The position numbers and the translations under genes were made by a program. Shown here piece after piece: positions 37,427 through 46,751 of a DNA stretch of 64,000 nucleotides (within the stretch, counting starts at the first letter, position 1; every line of letters starts with the position of its first letter). The notes under the pieces were generated by a model. That model was not told the origin of the DNA and searched no databases. It worked only from the letters and a program-made list of their open reading frames with translations. Source of the stretch: Rhizobium brockwellii. Its GTDB lineage: Bacteria > Pseudomonadota > Alphaproteobacteria > Rhizobiales > Rhizobiaceae. Where the stretch lies: positions 1 to 64,000 of the forward strand of contig NZ_CP053439.1 of NCBI RefSeq assembly GCF_000769405.2, given 5' to 3'.

Positions 37427-39709
37427 TCACCGCGCCTCTGCCCGGCGGGCGGAAAGGGCGGCGACCGCTTGAACTTCGGTCAGCAGCCGCACCGGATCGA
37501 CCGGCTTTACCATGACGCGGTTGGCGCCGTTGAGCAAGACCTGGCGGCGCGATTCGTCACTCTTGTCGGCCGTCAGCACGATCACCGGCACCGAGGCGAG
37601 ATCGAGCCGCCGCTCATGGCCGCGCAGGCGTCCCAGCATGTCGATGCCATTGCCGCCAGGCATCGAGAGGTCGCTGATGATGATATCGGGCCGAGCATTC
37701 GCCTCGCAGAGCGCGTAGTCGAGCAGGGTCTCGAAATCCTCGACATGGCGCACCTTATGCCCGCCCTTTTCCAGGACGACGCGCACCAGCATGGCATTGA
37801 TCGGATCGTCCTCGCCGAGCAGGATGCTGAGCCCGCTGGCGGCAACCAGCGTCTCCGCCACCGAAAGGCTGAAGCCCGGCTGGTTGTCGTTCAGCGCGTC
37901 ACGCTTCTCCATGCCGCGCATGCGCCCGCGCAGCACGTCGATCAGCGACTGTTCGCGCAGCGGCCGGATCAGCCAGGCATCGAAGAGGTCGAGCGGATGG
38001 GCGCTACGCTCTTCCGGATTGACGAGCAGCACCTTGCGCAGACCAAGGGCGGCGATTTCGGCGCGATCGGCAAGATGGGCGGAAAATTCCGCCGACATCC
38101 GATGGTCGATGATGATATCGGTCGGCCGCCGCCCGCTCTTTACCAGCCCAAGCAGTGTTGCCCGCGCCGTCTCGCCGTCGCCGACAAGATGGCAGAGGCC
38201 GCCGAGCGTGGTGATCGTTTCGGCGATGGCGGTGCGCGCCGCACCTGCCGGCGCCAGCAGCACGACGCTGTTGCCTGAAAGCAGCGTGTTTCGCCGGTCG
38301 GGGCGCTCGCTGTCGATATCGACAGGGAAGCGGATGGTGAATTCGCTGCCTCGGCCCTTTTCGCTGGTAACCGTCAGCGCGCCGTTGAATTCGCGCATGA
38401 TGCGGGCGGAGATGGCAAGGCCGAGGCCGGTCCCGCTGCTCTTGTCGACAACGCTGCCACCCTGCTCGAACTCGCCGAAGACGCGCGCCTGCTCCTCCGC
38501 CGTCATGCCGGGACCGCTGTCGGTCACGGTGATCGACAGGTCGTCGCCGTCGAGCGACACGCGGATGAAGACGCCGCCGACCTGGGTGAACTTCACGGCA
38601 TTGCCGATGACGTTGAACAGAACCTGGCGCAGCCGCGCCGGGTCGAAGCTCATATTTTCGGGCACGTCGGAGGACACGGTGGCGCCGATCTCGATACCCT
38701 TTTCATGCGCCCGGTGGGCGAGCATCTCGACGACGCTTTCCAGAAGCTTGCGCAGCGATTCCGAGCGCGGGTGCAGCGCGAAGCGGCCGACTTCGATGGT
38801 GGAGAAATCGAGCAGATCCTCGACGAGCTGCGTCAATGCGTGGCCGGACTGGCGGATGTTGGCGAGATAGTTTTGCTGCTCCTGCGTCAGCCGCGTTTCG
38901 GCGATCAGATGCGTCATGCCGAGGATGCCGGAAAGCGGCGTGCGCACCTCGTGGCTGACGGTGGCAAGCAGCCTCGATTTGGCGGCGCTGTTATATTCGG
39001 CCTTCTGGCGGGCCTCCTCGCGGCCCTGCGCGATCAGCCGCTCGTCGGTGACGTCGCGGGCAACGCTCTGCAGCAGCAGGCGGCCGTTCGCCGGGTCGCG
39101 GGTAACGACGTCACGCCAGAGGAAGATGCGCTGGCCCTCCGGCGTCGAGATCTCGACATCGTAGCAGTGCGGTATCGGACCGGGGCGGAAGGCAAGGCCG
39201 ATCTCCTCGCAGGTTTTTCCTTCCGGGCGCAGCCGCCCGGTCAGGCGGCGAAACGTGTCATTGGCGGAGATGATGCGCCGGTCCATGGTGCGGCTGACCG
39301 TGATGTCGCCGAGCACGTCGTGCACGTCGGCAAACAGCTTTGCGCCGCCATTCTCATCCGGCTTGGATTGGCCGGGGCGCTGCCCGGCCTTGCGCGAGCG
39401 AACCATCAGCAGGGCATAACTGGCGATGACGGCAAGGCCAAGAACGACGAGACCGCCCGAAAGCAGCAGCGGATCGCCGGCATGGGCAAGCAGCATCAGG
39501 ATCGTTGCGGCAAGAAGGCCGGCGCCGCCAAGCCAGTAGAACAGCAGGCGCCGTGTCGGTGCAGGTCCGCCCTGGCGGTCATCGGCGCCCCGGGGTGCCG
39601 GTGCGTTCGGTCGTGCGAAGACCGCCTCCATCCGCTTCTCATGCGGCTTGGCGGCGGGTCCACCGAAGGCGGCGGACAATCTTTCCTGCAACTGTCCCAG
39701 GTTCTGCAT
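37427..39709 (-). CDS. Hybrid sensor histidine kinase with degenerate and complete receiver domains
   Basis: The 760-residue protein has two N-terminal membrane segments (about 55-105), a PAS-like domain (about 125-225), a HisKA domain with phospho-accepting His253 in LLATVSHEVRTPLSG, and an HATPase domain (MSFDPARLRQVLFNVIGNAV). A first receiver-like region beginning NSVVLLAPAGAARTAI lacks the usual acidic pocket. A second receiver, starting ILLGEDDPINAMLV, is complete with phospho-Asp680 in IIISDLSMPGG and Lys735. The signal sensed is unknown. There is no partner response regulator gene beside it. Confidence 0.88.
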   Translation of the reverse strand: MQNLGQLQERLSAAFGGPAAKPHEKRMEAVFARPNAPAPRGADDRQGGPAPTRRLLFYWLGGAGLLAATILMLLAHAGDPLLLSGGLVVLGLAVIASYALLMVRSRKAGQRPGQSKPDENGGAKLFADVHDVLGDITVSRTMDRRIISANDTFRRLTGRLRPEGKTCEEIGLAFRPGPIPHCYDVEISTPEGQRIFLWRDVVTRDPANGRLLLQSVARDVTDERLIAQGREEARQKAEYNSAAKSRLLATVSHEVRTPLSGILGMTHLIAETRLTQEQQNYLANIRQSGHALTQLVEDLLDFSTIEVGRFALHPRSESLRKLLESVVEMLAHRAHEKGIEIGATVSSDVPENMSFDPARLRQVLFNVIGNAVKFTQVGGVFIRVSLDGDDLSITVTDSGPGMTAEEQARVFGEFEQGGSVVDKSSGTGLGLAISARIMREFNGALTVTSEKGRGSEFTIRFPVDIDSERPDRRNTLLSGNSVVLLAPAGAARTAIAETITTLGGLCHLVGDGETARATLLGLVKSGRRPTDIIIDHRMSAEFSAHLADRAEIAALGLRKVLLVNPEERSAHPLDLFDAWLIRPLREQSLIDVLRGRMRGMEKRDALNDNQPGFSLSVAETLVAASGLSILLGEDDPINAMLVRVVLEKGGHKVRHVEDFETLLDYALCEANARPDIIISDLSMPGGNGIDMLGRLRGHERRLDLASVPVIVLTADKSDESRRQVLLNGANRVMVKPVDPVRLLTEVQAVAALSARRAEAR

Positions 39710-39764
39710 GCTATCTGGATAACATGAGGCCCGTTCCGAATGCCTTCAGGATTTCGATAAGATT

Positions 39765-40268
39765 TTAGCGGCTGGCCTTTTTCGGCAGTAGCAGCTCATC
39801 GAGAATGACGCAGCCGGCGCCGATGGTGATGAAACTGTCGGCGAGATTGAAGACCGCGAAGGACCAACTCTCAGTGTAGAAAAGAATGTAATCGATCACA
39901 TGCCCATAGGCGAAGCGGTCGACGAGATTGCCGATCGCGCCGGCGATGATCAGCGCATAACCGAGATGGGCGATCCAGCGATCCTTCGCCGTGCGGTACC
40001 ACAGCCAGATGACGAAGGCGACGATGATGAGCCGCATGCCGACGATGAACCAGCCGTCCATGCCCGACAGCATCGAAAAGGCGACGCCGAGATTGTAGGT
40101 GCGGTAGAGCGCCAGCATCGGAACGACGGGCACGGCCTCCTGAAGCGGCAGGTAATGATCAACGGCGATCTTGACGGCCTGGTCGATGAGAACGGCGACG
40201 ACGATGAAGAAGAGGATCGGCGCCGGGCGCGAAAACAGCGCCGGGCGTGCATGCGTCTGTTCGGTCAT
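39765..40268 (-). CDS. lspA: Prolipoprotein signal peptidase LspA
   Basis: LspA cuts the signal peptide of diacylated prolipoproteins before the lipid-modified cysteine. The 167-residue protein has four membrane segments and the conserved catalytic aspartates in [19 protein letters not shown] and [12 protein letters not shown]. Start 40268 overlaps the end of the TrmH-like gene by 4 bases (ATGA), so translation is coupled. An extended open frame upstream of 40268 belongs to no conserved protein. Confidence 0.96.
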   Translation of the reverse strand: MTEQTHARPALFSRPAPILFFIVVAVLIDQAVKIAVDHYLPLQEAVPVVPMLALYRTYNLGVAFSMLSGMDGWFIVGMRLIIVAFVIWLWYRTAKDRWIAHLGYALIIAGAIGNLVDRFAYGHVIDYILFYTESWSFAVFNLADSFITIGAGCVILDELLLPKKASR

Positions 40269-41125
40269 TTGCCCTCGGCAAGTGAGAGGAGATGGCGGCG
40301 TGCCTCGAAAAGCATAACGGCGGTGGCGACGGCGAGGTTCAACGAATCGGCGCGGCCCTGCTGTGGAATGCGGGCAAGCGCGTCGGCTTCCCTGGCCAGC
40401 TGCTCCGGCAGGCCGGATTGTTCGTTGCCCATCAGGAGCACGACGGGCTTTTTTCGGTAGTCGATCGTCCGGTAATCGACCGCGCCTGCAAGATGCGTCG
40501 CGACGACGGAAACGCCAGCCGATTTCCGCCAGGCGATGAATTCCTCGGGTGTCGCCCGCGCGACCGGAACGGCAAAGACCGAGCCCATGGTGGCCCGCAC
40601 GGTTTCGAGCGAGAAGGGATCGGTCGTTTCTCCGAGAAGTATGATGCCGGAAGCCCCCGCCGCATCGGCCGTGCGGATGATGGTGCCGAGATTGCCGGGG
40701 TCGCGCACCCGGTCGAGCGCCACCCATGTCTCGCCGTCGCTCAGTCGAATACCCTTGAGCGGCGTCCAGCGCTGCTCGAAGATGCCGACGACCATCTGCG
40801 GGTTGTCGCGGCGGGTGATCGAGGCGATCACCTTTTCGCTGACCTCGAGGACCAGCCCGCCCGAGGCGACGGTCTTTGCCGCCATCTGCTCGACCAGCGG
40901 CTTGCCCTTGGCGGCCTTGGCATAGACCAGCGTGCGGATCGCCCAGCCGAGTTCGATCGCATCGATGACGAGCTTCAGTCCTTCGGCCAGGAAAGTACCG
41001 CTTTCCTCGCGCGACTTCTTGTTCGTCAGCGCCTTGATGTCCTTGATGATCGGATTGGCGAGCGAAGTGACTTCCTTCACCTGCCCGACCCTGCGCGGTC
41101 CCTGATCGTGGAAGTCCTTGCTCAT
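40265..41125 (-). CDS. TrmH/SpoU family RNA 2'-O-methyltransferase
   Basis: The 286-residue protein has an N-terminal substrate-binding region ([20 protein letters not shown]) and a C-terminal SPOUT domain with the motifs [36 protein letters not shown] and [20 protein letters not shown]. Such enzymes methylate 2'-OH groups of rRNA or tRNA. The exact target (for example 23S rRNA G2251 by RlmB or another site) is not determined by sequence. It overlaps the next gene by 4 bases and lspA by 4 bases, suggesting one operon. Confidence 0.88.
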   Translation of the reverse strand: MSKDFHDQGPRRVGQVKEVTSLANPIIKDIKALTNKKSREESGTFLAEGLKLVIDAIELGWAIRTLVYAKAAKGKPLVEQMAAKTVASGGLVLEVSEKVIASITRRDNPQMVVGIFEQRWTPLKGIRLSDGETWVALDRVRDPGNLGTIIRTADAAGASGIILLGETTDPFSLETVRATMGSVFAVPVARATPEEFIAWRKSAGVSVVATHLAGAVDYRTIDYRKKPVVLLMGNEQSGLPEQLAREADALARIPQQGRADSLNLAVATAVMLFEARRHLLSLAEGK

Positions 41126-42207
41126 TTCGGCACCCAGCGGGAAAAGAGGGAGGTGGAAAGCGCGCGGCCCTGCGTCTTGCCGTCGGTGCCCGCCTCGCGG
41201 ATCACCAACTCGCCGGATTCGACCACACCGCCGGCGCCACGCATCGTCTCGCGCATCAACTCATGGATCGAATAGAAGCTGGCGCGGATCGAATAGGCCG
41301 TCAGCACCAGGCCCACGGCCTTCGGCGACAGGATCTCGCGGCAGACGTCGAGCATCAGGGGCAGATGCTCGAAGAGATGCCAGACTTCGCCATTGGGGCC
41401 ACGGCCGAATTTCGGCGGATCGGTGAGGATGATGTCGTATTGGCTGCCGCGGCGTTCCTCGCGCAGGATGAATTTCATCGCATCCTCGCAGATCCAGCGG
41501 ATCGGCAACTTCTCCATGCGCCCGAGCGCCTGGTTTTCCCTTGCCCAGCCGATCGCCTTCTTCGAGGCGTCGACATGGGTGACCTCGGCGCCGGCTGCGG
41601 CGGCAACCAGCGAGGCGACGCCGGTGTAACCGAAGAGGTTCAGCACCTTCAGCGGCCGGCCGGCCTTTTCAACCTGCTCTTTCATCCAGCTCCAGTGGAC
41701 AATCTGCTCCGGGAAGACGCCGACATGACGGAAGGAGGTGAAGCGGCCGAGAAAATCGACACCGAGCAGATTGAGCGGCCAGGTCTCGCCAAGCGCCTCC
41801 TTCGGAAAGCGCCAGCGGCCGGCGCCTTCCTCGTCGGTATCGCCGGTGAAGGCGGCATCGACCTTTTCCCAGATATGGGCGGGCAAAGAAGGCCGCCACA
41901 GCGCCTGAGCTTCCGGACGGATGATGCGATAGGGGCCGTATTGCTCGAGCTTTTCACCGTTGCCGCTGTCGATCAGATGGAAGTCGCCGGCCCCGAGCGA
42001 TTCGAGGATGACGGGCACGCGCTCAGTTGGACGCTCGCCGCTGCGTGTCATCAAAGGACGCACGACGGCGGCCGGCACAGCGGCCTCGCGGCTTGCCGCC
42101 GGCTGCGCGACCGGCTTCGGCGGCCGGCCTGCCCGATCGTCCCTGCGGCTTTCACCGGAAGGACCTGATGTTTTCTTCTGGCCCGGCCGGCCTTCTCTCT
42201 GTTTCAA
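41122..42207 (-). CDS. Class I SAM-dependent rRNA methyltransferase (RlmI-like)
   Basis: The conserved part begins near [20 protein letters not shown]. The methyltransferase core has [38 protein letters not shown] and the catalytic [15 protein letters not shown]. It belongs with class I 23S rRNA cytosine or guanine methyltransferases. Start uncertain: the TTG at 42207 has GGAAGAG upstream and would include a basic Pro/Ala-rich leader of about 50 residues; an ATG at 42051 has no clear ribosome binding site. The frame remains open further upstream through a palindromic repeat (42254-42316), which is not credible as coding. Confidence 0.8.
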   Translation of the reverse strand: MKQREGRPGQKKTSGPSGESRRDDRAGRPPKPVAQPAASREAAVPAAVVRPLMTRSGERPTERVPVILESLGAGDFHLIDSGNGEKLEQYGPYRIIRPEAQALWRPSLPAHIWEKVDAAFTGDTDEEGAGRWRFPKEALGETWPLNLLGVDFLGRFTSFRHVGVFPEQIVHWSWMKEQVEKAGRPLKVLNLFGYTGVASLVAAAAGAEVTHVDASKKAIGWARENQALGRMEKLPIRWICEDAMKFILREERRGSQYDIILTDPPKFGRGPNGEVWHLFEHLPLMLDVCREILSPKAVGLVLTAYSIRASFYSIHELMRETMRGAGGVVESGELVIREAGTDGKTQGRALSTSLFSRWVPK

Positions 42208-42253
42208 CGTGCTCTTCCGCGTCTCTGTCGGGGTGTGGTATCGGCTTTGTCCG

Positions 42254-42316
42254 CTGCAGCGCCGCGCGTCTTTTGAAACGCGCAAAGCACATTGCGGCAC
42301 TTTGAATATGCAGTAG
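42254..42316. repeat. Palindromic repeat family A, copy 3 (shortened)
   Basis: The first palindrome is kept (CTGCAGCG outer arm and GCGCGTC inner arm), but the long second palindrome is reduced to TTTGAATATGCAGTAG. It lies between the RlmI-like start and the Nudix stop, both on minus. Confidence 0.7.
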
Positions 42317-42392
42317 CCCAGAAAAGCGGGGCGGATCAACTGCACCGCCGGCCAAGCCCGGACAAGCGGCAAGGGTTCTCCCGGCGCGGCGC

Positions 42393-42983
42393 CTATTTCA
42401 AGCCTTCGGAGGCCTGTGTGCGAAGCCAGCTTTCCGCCGCATAAAGGGCCGCGACATGCATCGACTGCATGATGACGGCGCCGGACTGCAGGTCGCCAAG
42501 GATGGCAGCAAGATCCGCAAACAGCAGGTCGACCTTCTCTCCGGGGTCGAAAGACGGTTCGCCGGCCCGGCTGAGACCAAGCGCCAGCCAGCTCGTCACC
42601 ACGTTGCTCTGGCTGGCGGCATTCGGATAGGAGGTGAGCAGCTTGACGAAGGTCGAGGCCTCATAGCCGGTCTCCTCCCGGAGTTCGCGCCGGGCCGCTG
42701 CCATCGCCGCATCGCCGGTCTCGCTGTCGCCGGGTTCGAGGCTGCCGGCGACCAGACCGAGCACGATCTCGCCGCGGCCGTGCCGGTATTCCCGCGTCAG
42801 CAGCACGTGCCCGTCAGGCATCACAGGGATGACGTTGATCCAATCGGGATAATCGAGCACATGGAAGGGCGCGACGACGGTTCCATCGGCGGTGACGCAA
42901 TCGTCGCTCCGGACCCGGATCCAGCGATCCTCATAGGTGATGCGGCTTGCTGTCACGCTCCAGGGCTTCAGTTCGTCGTTCAT
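42393..42983 (-). CDS. Nudix hydrolase
   Basis: The 196-residue protein has a Nudix-type core at about residues 89-112. In the consensus GX5EX7REUXEEXGU the glycine, and REL-REE-GY, are present, but the first glutamate is aspartate (GDSETGD). The enzyme probably hydrolyses a nucleoside diphosphate derivative such as ADP-ribose; the substrate is not identifiable. Start 42983 (MNDELK) is preferred over 42998 because GAGGG lies about 9 bases upstream. Confidence 0.88.
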   Translation of the reverse strand: MNDELKPWSVTASRITYEDRWIRVRSDDCVTADGTVVAPFHVLDYPDWINVIPVMPDGHVLLTREYRHGRGEIVLGLVAGSLEPGDSETGDAAMAAARRELREETGYEASTFVKLLTSYPNAASQSNVVTSWLALGLSRAGEPSFDPGEKVDLLFADLAAILGDLQSGAVIMQSMHVAALYAAESWLRTQASEGLK

Positions 42984-43095
42984 CGGCCCATCCCTCATGT
43001 GTCAGATCGGAACCCGGCAGATAACATTCCGTCCCGCCTTGGCAAAGCGCTTTCGCACTGGGATAAGATGAGCGAATCGAGGATGGGGCCATCGA

Positions 43096-43551
43096 ATGGA
43101 TTTCACCGGCGAAGAACGCATCGCGGCGCCGCGGGACATCGTCTGGGCAGCACTCAACGATCCCGACATCATGCGCGGCTGCATTCCGGGCTGCCAGAGC
43201 ATCGAGCGGCTGTCGCCTGATGTCTTCGAGGCGACGATCAAGGTCAAGTTCAGCCTGTTGTCCGCCACCTTCCATGGGCTGCTGACGCTTTCCAATGTCG
43301 ATGCGCCGAAGAGCTATACGCTGTCGGCCGAAGGCAAGGGCGGTCTTGCCGGATTCGCCAGGGGCAGTGCCGATATCGTGCTTGAAGAAAGGGGTGCCGA
43401 GACCATCCTGCACTACCGGTCGAAGGCCGAACTCGGCGGTAGGCTCGCCCAGCTCGGCGCCCGCCTGCTCGATTCGACCTCGCAAAAGCTCGCCGAAGGG
43501 TTCTTTTCGGATTTCAATGCCGCTGTCGTCGCGAAGATGGCAGCGGGTTAG
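43096..43551 (+). CDS. CoxG-like SRPBCC family protein
   Basis: The 151-residue protein matches the carbon monoxide dehydrogenase subunit G (CoxG) family: MDFTGEERIAAPRDIVWAAL, IMRGCIPGCQSIERL, and TILHYRSKAELGGRLAQLG. CoxG proteins help assemble or localise molybdenum hydroxylase-type enzymes. No molybdenum hydroxylase genes are in this window, so the role here is open. It is divergent from the Nudix gene. Confidence 0.88.
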   Translation: MDFTGEERIAAPRDIVWAALNDPDIMRGCIPGCQSIERLSPDVFEATIKVKFSLLSATFHGLLTLSNVDAPKSYTLSAEGKGGLAGFARGSADIVLEERGAETILHYRSKAELGGRLAQLGARLLDSTSQKLAEGFFSDFNAAVVAKMAAG

Positions 43552-43585
43552 GCTTGGCGCGGGCGCAGGGTTTGTTTAAATCGGC

Positions 43586-44023
43586 ATGATGACGTGGACC
43601 ATCAGGCCGCCGCGGGCGGAAGACCAGGAAATACTCGCGGAGATTTATCTTTCCGTGCGCCGCGAAACATTCGTCTGGGTCGATCCCGGCAAATTCCATC
43701 GCGAGGATTTCGCTGCTCATACCAATGGCGAGACAGTCTTCGTCTGCGCGCATGAAAACGGCCGCGTTGCCGGCTTCCTGTCGCTCTGGCCAGCCGATGA
43801 TTTCATCCACATGCTCTATATCAGCCCTGAATTTCAGGGCCAGGGTGCCGGTAGGGCGCTGCTGCAGGCGCTGCCGGAATGGCCGCAGCACCGGTACCGG
43901 CTGAAATGCCTGGTGAAGAACCGGCGGGCAAAGGCGTTCTACCTTTCCCACGGTTTCCACGTGACCGGCAACGGCGCCTCGCCGGAGGGCGACTATGAGG
44001 AACTGAGCTTTTTTCCGGTTTGA
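43586..44023 (+). CDS. GNAT family N-acetyltransferase
   Basis: The 145-residue protein has GNAT landmarks: MTWTIRPPRAEDQEILAEIY at the start, the acetyl-CoA loop EFQGQGAGRALLQALPEW (about 88-105) and LKCLVKNRRAKAFYLSHGFH. The substrate is unknown. It follows the CoxG-like gene by 34 bases in the same direction, which may be a two-gene unit. Confidence 0.87.
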   Translation: MMTWTIRPPRAEDQEILAEIYLSVRRETFVWVDPGKFHREDFAAHTNGETVFVCAHENGRVAGFLSLWPADDFIHMLYISPEFQGQGAGRALLQALPEWPQHRYRLKCLVKNRRAKAFYLSHGFHVTGNGASPEGDYEELSFFPV

Positions 44024-44075
44024 CAGCCGCCGAAAGCCGGGCGCCGAACCCGAGCCCATCGAATACCGACCGGTT

Positions 44076-44408
44076 TTACCGCGCCGGCAACTGCCCGGCG
44101 ATTTCCTCGGCGCGGTTCTTGTGGCGGTCGGCCTCGCTTTGCCAGCGGATGGCTTCCTTGGCCTCGGTGCGGGCGCGCTTGCGGTGTTTGCCCTGGCTGA
44201 ACCAGGTGGCGGCCGCCCCGATCAGCATGCCCGCGATCAGCGCGACGACCAGGAAGACGAAGAAGGGCGCGGAAACCGCCAGCACCTGGTCTTCCGGCCG
44301 GAACGGATTGAAGGCGAGCGTGACGCTCTGCCGGTTGGCGACGCAGAAGACGATGAGGATGACGCCGAGCGGCAGCAGAATCAACAGGTTGACGATCTTC
44401 TTGGCCAT
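44076..44408 (-). CDS. LapA/DUF1049 domain membrane protein
   Basis: The 110-residue protein has two membrane segments (KIVNLLILLPLGVILIVFCV and VFLVVALIAGMLIGAAATWF) and a basic cytoplasmic tail with coiled-coil character. It fits the lipopolysaccharide assembly protein A (LapA, DUF1049) domain family. Start 44408 is supported by GGAG 7 bases upstream; a longer frame to 44501 would run through repeat sequence. It is downstream of ihfB on the same strand. Confidence 0.82.
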   Translation of the reverse strand: MAKKIVNLLILLPLGVILIVFCVANRQSVTLAFNPFRPEDQVLAVSAPFFVFLVVALIAGMLIGAAATWFSQGKHRKRARTEAKEAIRWQSEADRHKNRAEEIAGQLPAR

Positions 44409-44462
44409 TTGAGGTCTCCACGCGGCAGATTGCGCCGGTCTTTTTGAGGGGCGCGTTTCATG

Positions 44463-44511
44463 CTTACAGCGCCACGCGTCTTTGCAAGACGCGTAAAGCA
44501 CGATGCGTTAC
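44463..44511. repeat. Palindromic repeat family A, copy 4 (shortened)
   Basis: CTTACAGCG followed by CACGCGTC TTTGCAA GACGCGTA makes the family A first palindrome. The second palindrome is missing. It lies between ihfB and the LapA-domain gene. Confidence 0.65.
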
Positions 44512-44568
44512 CAGAATAGGAAAACGGCCCTCGAGTTCAAGTGCGGTTTCGCCGCAGGCAGCGACGGT

Positions 44569-44868
44569 TCAATCCTCTTCGTCGGCCTGGCCGGGATTGA
44601 GCCGCTCGCGCAGCTCCTTGCCGGTCTTGAAGAAGGGAACCCACTTCTCCTCGACGAAGACGGTATCGCCGGTCCGCGGGTTGCGGCCGGAGCGCGACGG
44701 GCGGTTCTTGACCGAAAAGGCGCCAAAGCCGCGCAATTCGACTCGGTTACCCGCAGCCAGTGCATCCGTGATCTCGTCGAGAACCGCGTTGACGATATTC
44801 TCGACGTCGCGATGATAGAGATGCGGGTTGCGTGCCGCAACAATCTGCACCAATTCGGACTTGATCAC
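44569..44868 (-). CDS. ihfB: Integration host factor subunit beta
   Basis: The 99-residue HU/IHF-family protein bends DNA for replication, recombination and sigma-54 promoter activation. It has [20 protein letters not shown] at the start, the beta-arm [20 protein letters not shown] and the [12 protein letters not shown] core. Length and motifs match IhfB. rpoN lies 3.5 kb away, so two partners of sigma-54 transcription are in the same window, though in separate units. Confidence 0.95.
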   Translation of the reverse strand: MIKSELVQIVAARNPHLYHRDVENIVNAVLDEITDALAAGNRVELRGFGAFSVKNRPSRSGRNPRTGDTVFVEEKWVPFFKTGKELRERLNPGQADEED

Positions 44869-44897
44869 TTTCGCCCCCTTAAATTATTGATTTCTTA

Positions 44898-45848
44898 TCA
44901 ATCGTGGCCAACCTGCCAAACTGAAAGCAGCCCGTCAAGAAGCAACTTTGGGGGCAGGATTCCATTGATATCCTGGGTTTTCATGAGATCATCATAACCG
45001 AAGATCGTAATCAACCGAGAAACAGCCCCAGCGAGCAGAAAGGGCGTATTGCTCTTCTTGTCCCAGTCCACCATCGGCAGATCGCTGTCGATACCGCGTG
45101 ACGTCAGATAGGCGCGGATCTCGGCCTCGCCGCCGATTGCATCGACGAGTTTCACCTTCAGCGCCTGGCGGCCGGTATAGATCGTGCCGTCGGCCAGTTT
45201 CAGCACCTCGTCGCGCGGCAGCTTGCGCCGGTCGGCGACGAGGTCGACGAACCAGTTATAGCTGTCGACCACCATGTTGCGGATCATCGTCTTGGCTTCC
45301 TCGCTCGCCTCGTGGAAGGGCGAGGGCTCGGCTTTCAGCGGCGAGGACTTGATCTCCTGCAGCGAGACGCCGATCTTGTCGAGCAGCGGCTGGATCTGCG
45401 GATACTGGAAGATGACGCCGATCGAGCCGGTGATCGAGCTGTCGCCGGCAATGATCGTATCGCCGGCGGTGGCGATCATGTAGCCGGCCGAGGCGGCAAG
45501 CGTGCGCACGTCGGAGACGACAGGCTTCTTGGCTGATATCGCACGGATCGCCTTGAAGATTTTTTCGCCGCCATAGGTCGTGCCGCCGGGCGAGGAGATC
45601 GAAATCACCACTGCCTTCACCTGATCGCTGATCTCGACCTTCTTCAGCCGCTCCAGAAGCTCGTCGTCATCGACGATCAGCCCGGATATCGTCACATGGG
45701 CGATATGCGGGCGCTCCGTCCCGGCATCGCCGAGGGCAAAGCGGTAGAAGGCGAAACCAAGTGCCACGATGAGGGCCACAGCGATGACGCGCCAGAAGCC
45801 GAGCTTACGACGCAGCCGCCGGCGATCGGCGATGATCGAACTGTCCAT
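44898..45848 (-). CDS. sppA: Signal peptide peptidase SppA (short form)
   Basis: SppA degrades cut signal peptides. The 316-residue protein has an N-terminal membrane anchor (FWRVIAVALIVALGFAFYRF) and a periplasmic serine-lysine protease domain with SSPGGTTYGGEKIFKAI, AASAGYMIATAGDTI carrying the candidate catalytic serine, and SSITGSIGVIFQYP. Start 45848 (MDSSIIADRR) has GGAGG 5 bases upstream; the open frame runs to 45977. It is the short, single-domain type. Confidence 0.92.
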   Translation of the reverse strand: MDSSIIADRRRLRRKLGFWRVIAVALIVALGFAFYRFALGDAGTERPHIAHVTISGLIVDDDELLERLKKVEISDQVKAVVISISSPGGTTYGGEKIFKAIRAISAKKPVVSDVRTLAASAGYMIATAGDTIIAGDSSITGSIGVIFQYPQIQPLLDKIGVSLQEIKSSPLKAEPSPFHEASEEAKTMIRNMVVDSYNWFVDLVADRRKLPRDEVLKLADGTIYTGRQALKVKLVDAIGGEAEIRAYLTSRGIDSDLPMVDWDKKSNTPFLLAGAVSRLITIFGYDDLMKTQDINGILPPKLLLDGLLSVWQVGHD

Positions 45849-46070
45849 AAAAACCTCCAGCTGGCACCGGCTTCGGCATGCCGCCGATCGAACCGGTGAA
45901 ATAGGGTGCAGCGGCCCGTACGAATGCCACTTTTCAATGTTTTTCCGTTTTGTTGCTTGTTGCAGAAAAAATTCCATATTGGCAAGCCAATGTAATAATG
46001 CGAAACGAACTGTGATTGGCGGCCGGCTTTGTTATCGAGGCGCGGCGATCACCGCACATGGACGAGGCCT
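45849..46070. other. Divergent promoter region of sppA and lptC
   Basis: These 222 bases separate sppA (minus) and lptC (plus). A short palindrome ATTGGC-AA-GCCAAT lies at 45978-45991 and could be a regulator site. No clear -35/-10 pair was found. No gene is visible. Confidence 0.4.
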
Positions 46071-46736
46071 ATGCTCGATACCCTGAAGAACAACGGACAT
46101 GCCGCCTATTCGGGGTCCGACAGGAATGCCTATGGCGATGCGTTGTTCCATTCCGCCCGCGTGCGGCGGCTGAAGATATTGCTGCCGGTAGCCGCCCTCA
46201 TCATCGCGGCAGGCCTCAGCGCGGTGGCGTTGGTCCGCATCTATCTGCCTGAAAACATCAAGATGGAAGGCGCCAAGATCGAGAACGGCAAGGTCGTGAT
46301 GGAAAAGCCGGCGATCTCGGGGCGCAATTCCGACGGCATCAACTATTCGATGCTGGCCGAAAGGGCGCTGCAGGATATCCGCAATCCCGATTTCATCACG
46401 CTCGAGACCATCAAGGCCGCTGTGCCGATGAATGATGGCCTGATCGCCCGTGTCGTCGCCTCGACCGCCGATTACAATCGCGCCACCGACAATCTGCATA
46501 TGACGGCCCCCTTCACCCTGGTGCTGAGCAGCGGCCTCAATGCGAATTTCCAGTCCGCCCAGCTCGACATCAAGGGCGGAAACATGCGGAGCGACGACCC
46601 CGTCACCATCACCAAGGACAATGCCTCCATTGTTGCGAAGACGCTTCAGATAACCGATAAGGGGCGGGTGATCACATTCGAGGGGAATGTTCGCATGAAT
46701 GTCGATCCATCCGCCATCCATAAACAGGGCACTTAA
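46071..46736 (+). CDS. lptC: LPS export ABC transporter periplasmic protein LptC
   Basis: LptC is the inner-membrane bitopic component of the LPS export bridge. The 221-residue product has one N-terminal membrane helix (LLPVAALIIAAGLSAVALVR) and a periplasmic beta-jellyroll with ITKDNASIVAKTLQI and VITFEGNVRMNVDPSA. The ATG at 46071 has GAGG three bases upstream, a close spacing. It is followed 15 bases on by lptA, then lptB and rpoN. Confidence 0.9.
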   Translation: MLDTLKNNGHAAYSGSDRNAYGDALFHSARVRRLKILLPVAALIIAAGLSAVALVRIYLPENIKMEGAKIENGKVVMEKPAISGRNSDGINYSMLAERALQDIRNPDFITLETIKAAVPMNDGLIARVVASTADYNRATDNLHMTAPFTLVLSSGLNANFQSAQLDIKGGNMRSDDPVTITKDNASIVAKTLQITDKGRVITFEGNVRMNVDPSAIHKQGT

Positions 46737-46751
46737 CCAGCCGGGTCATCC

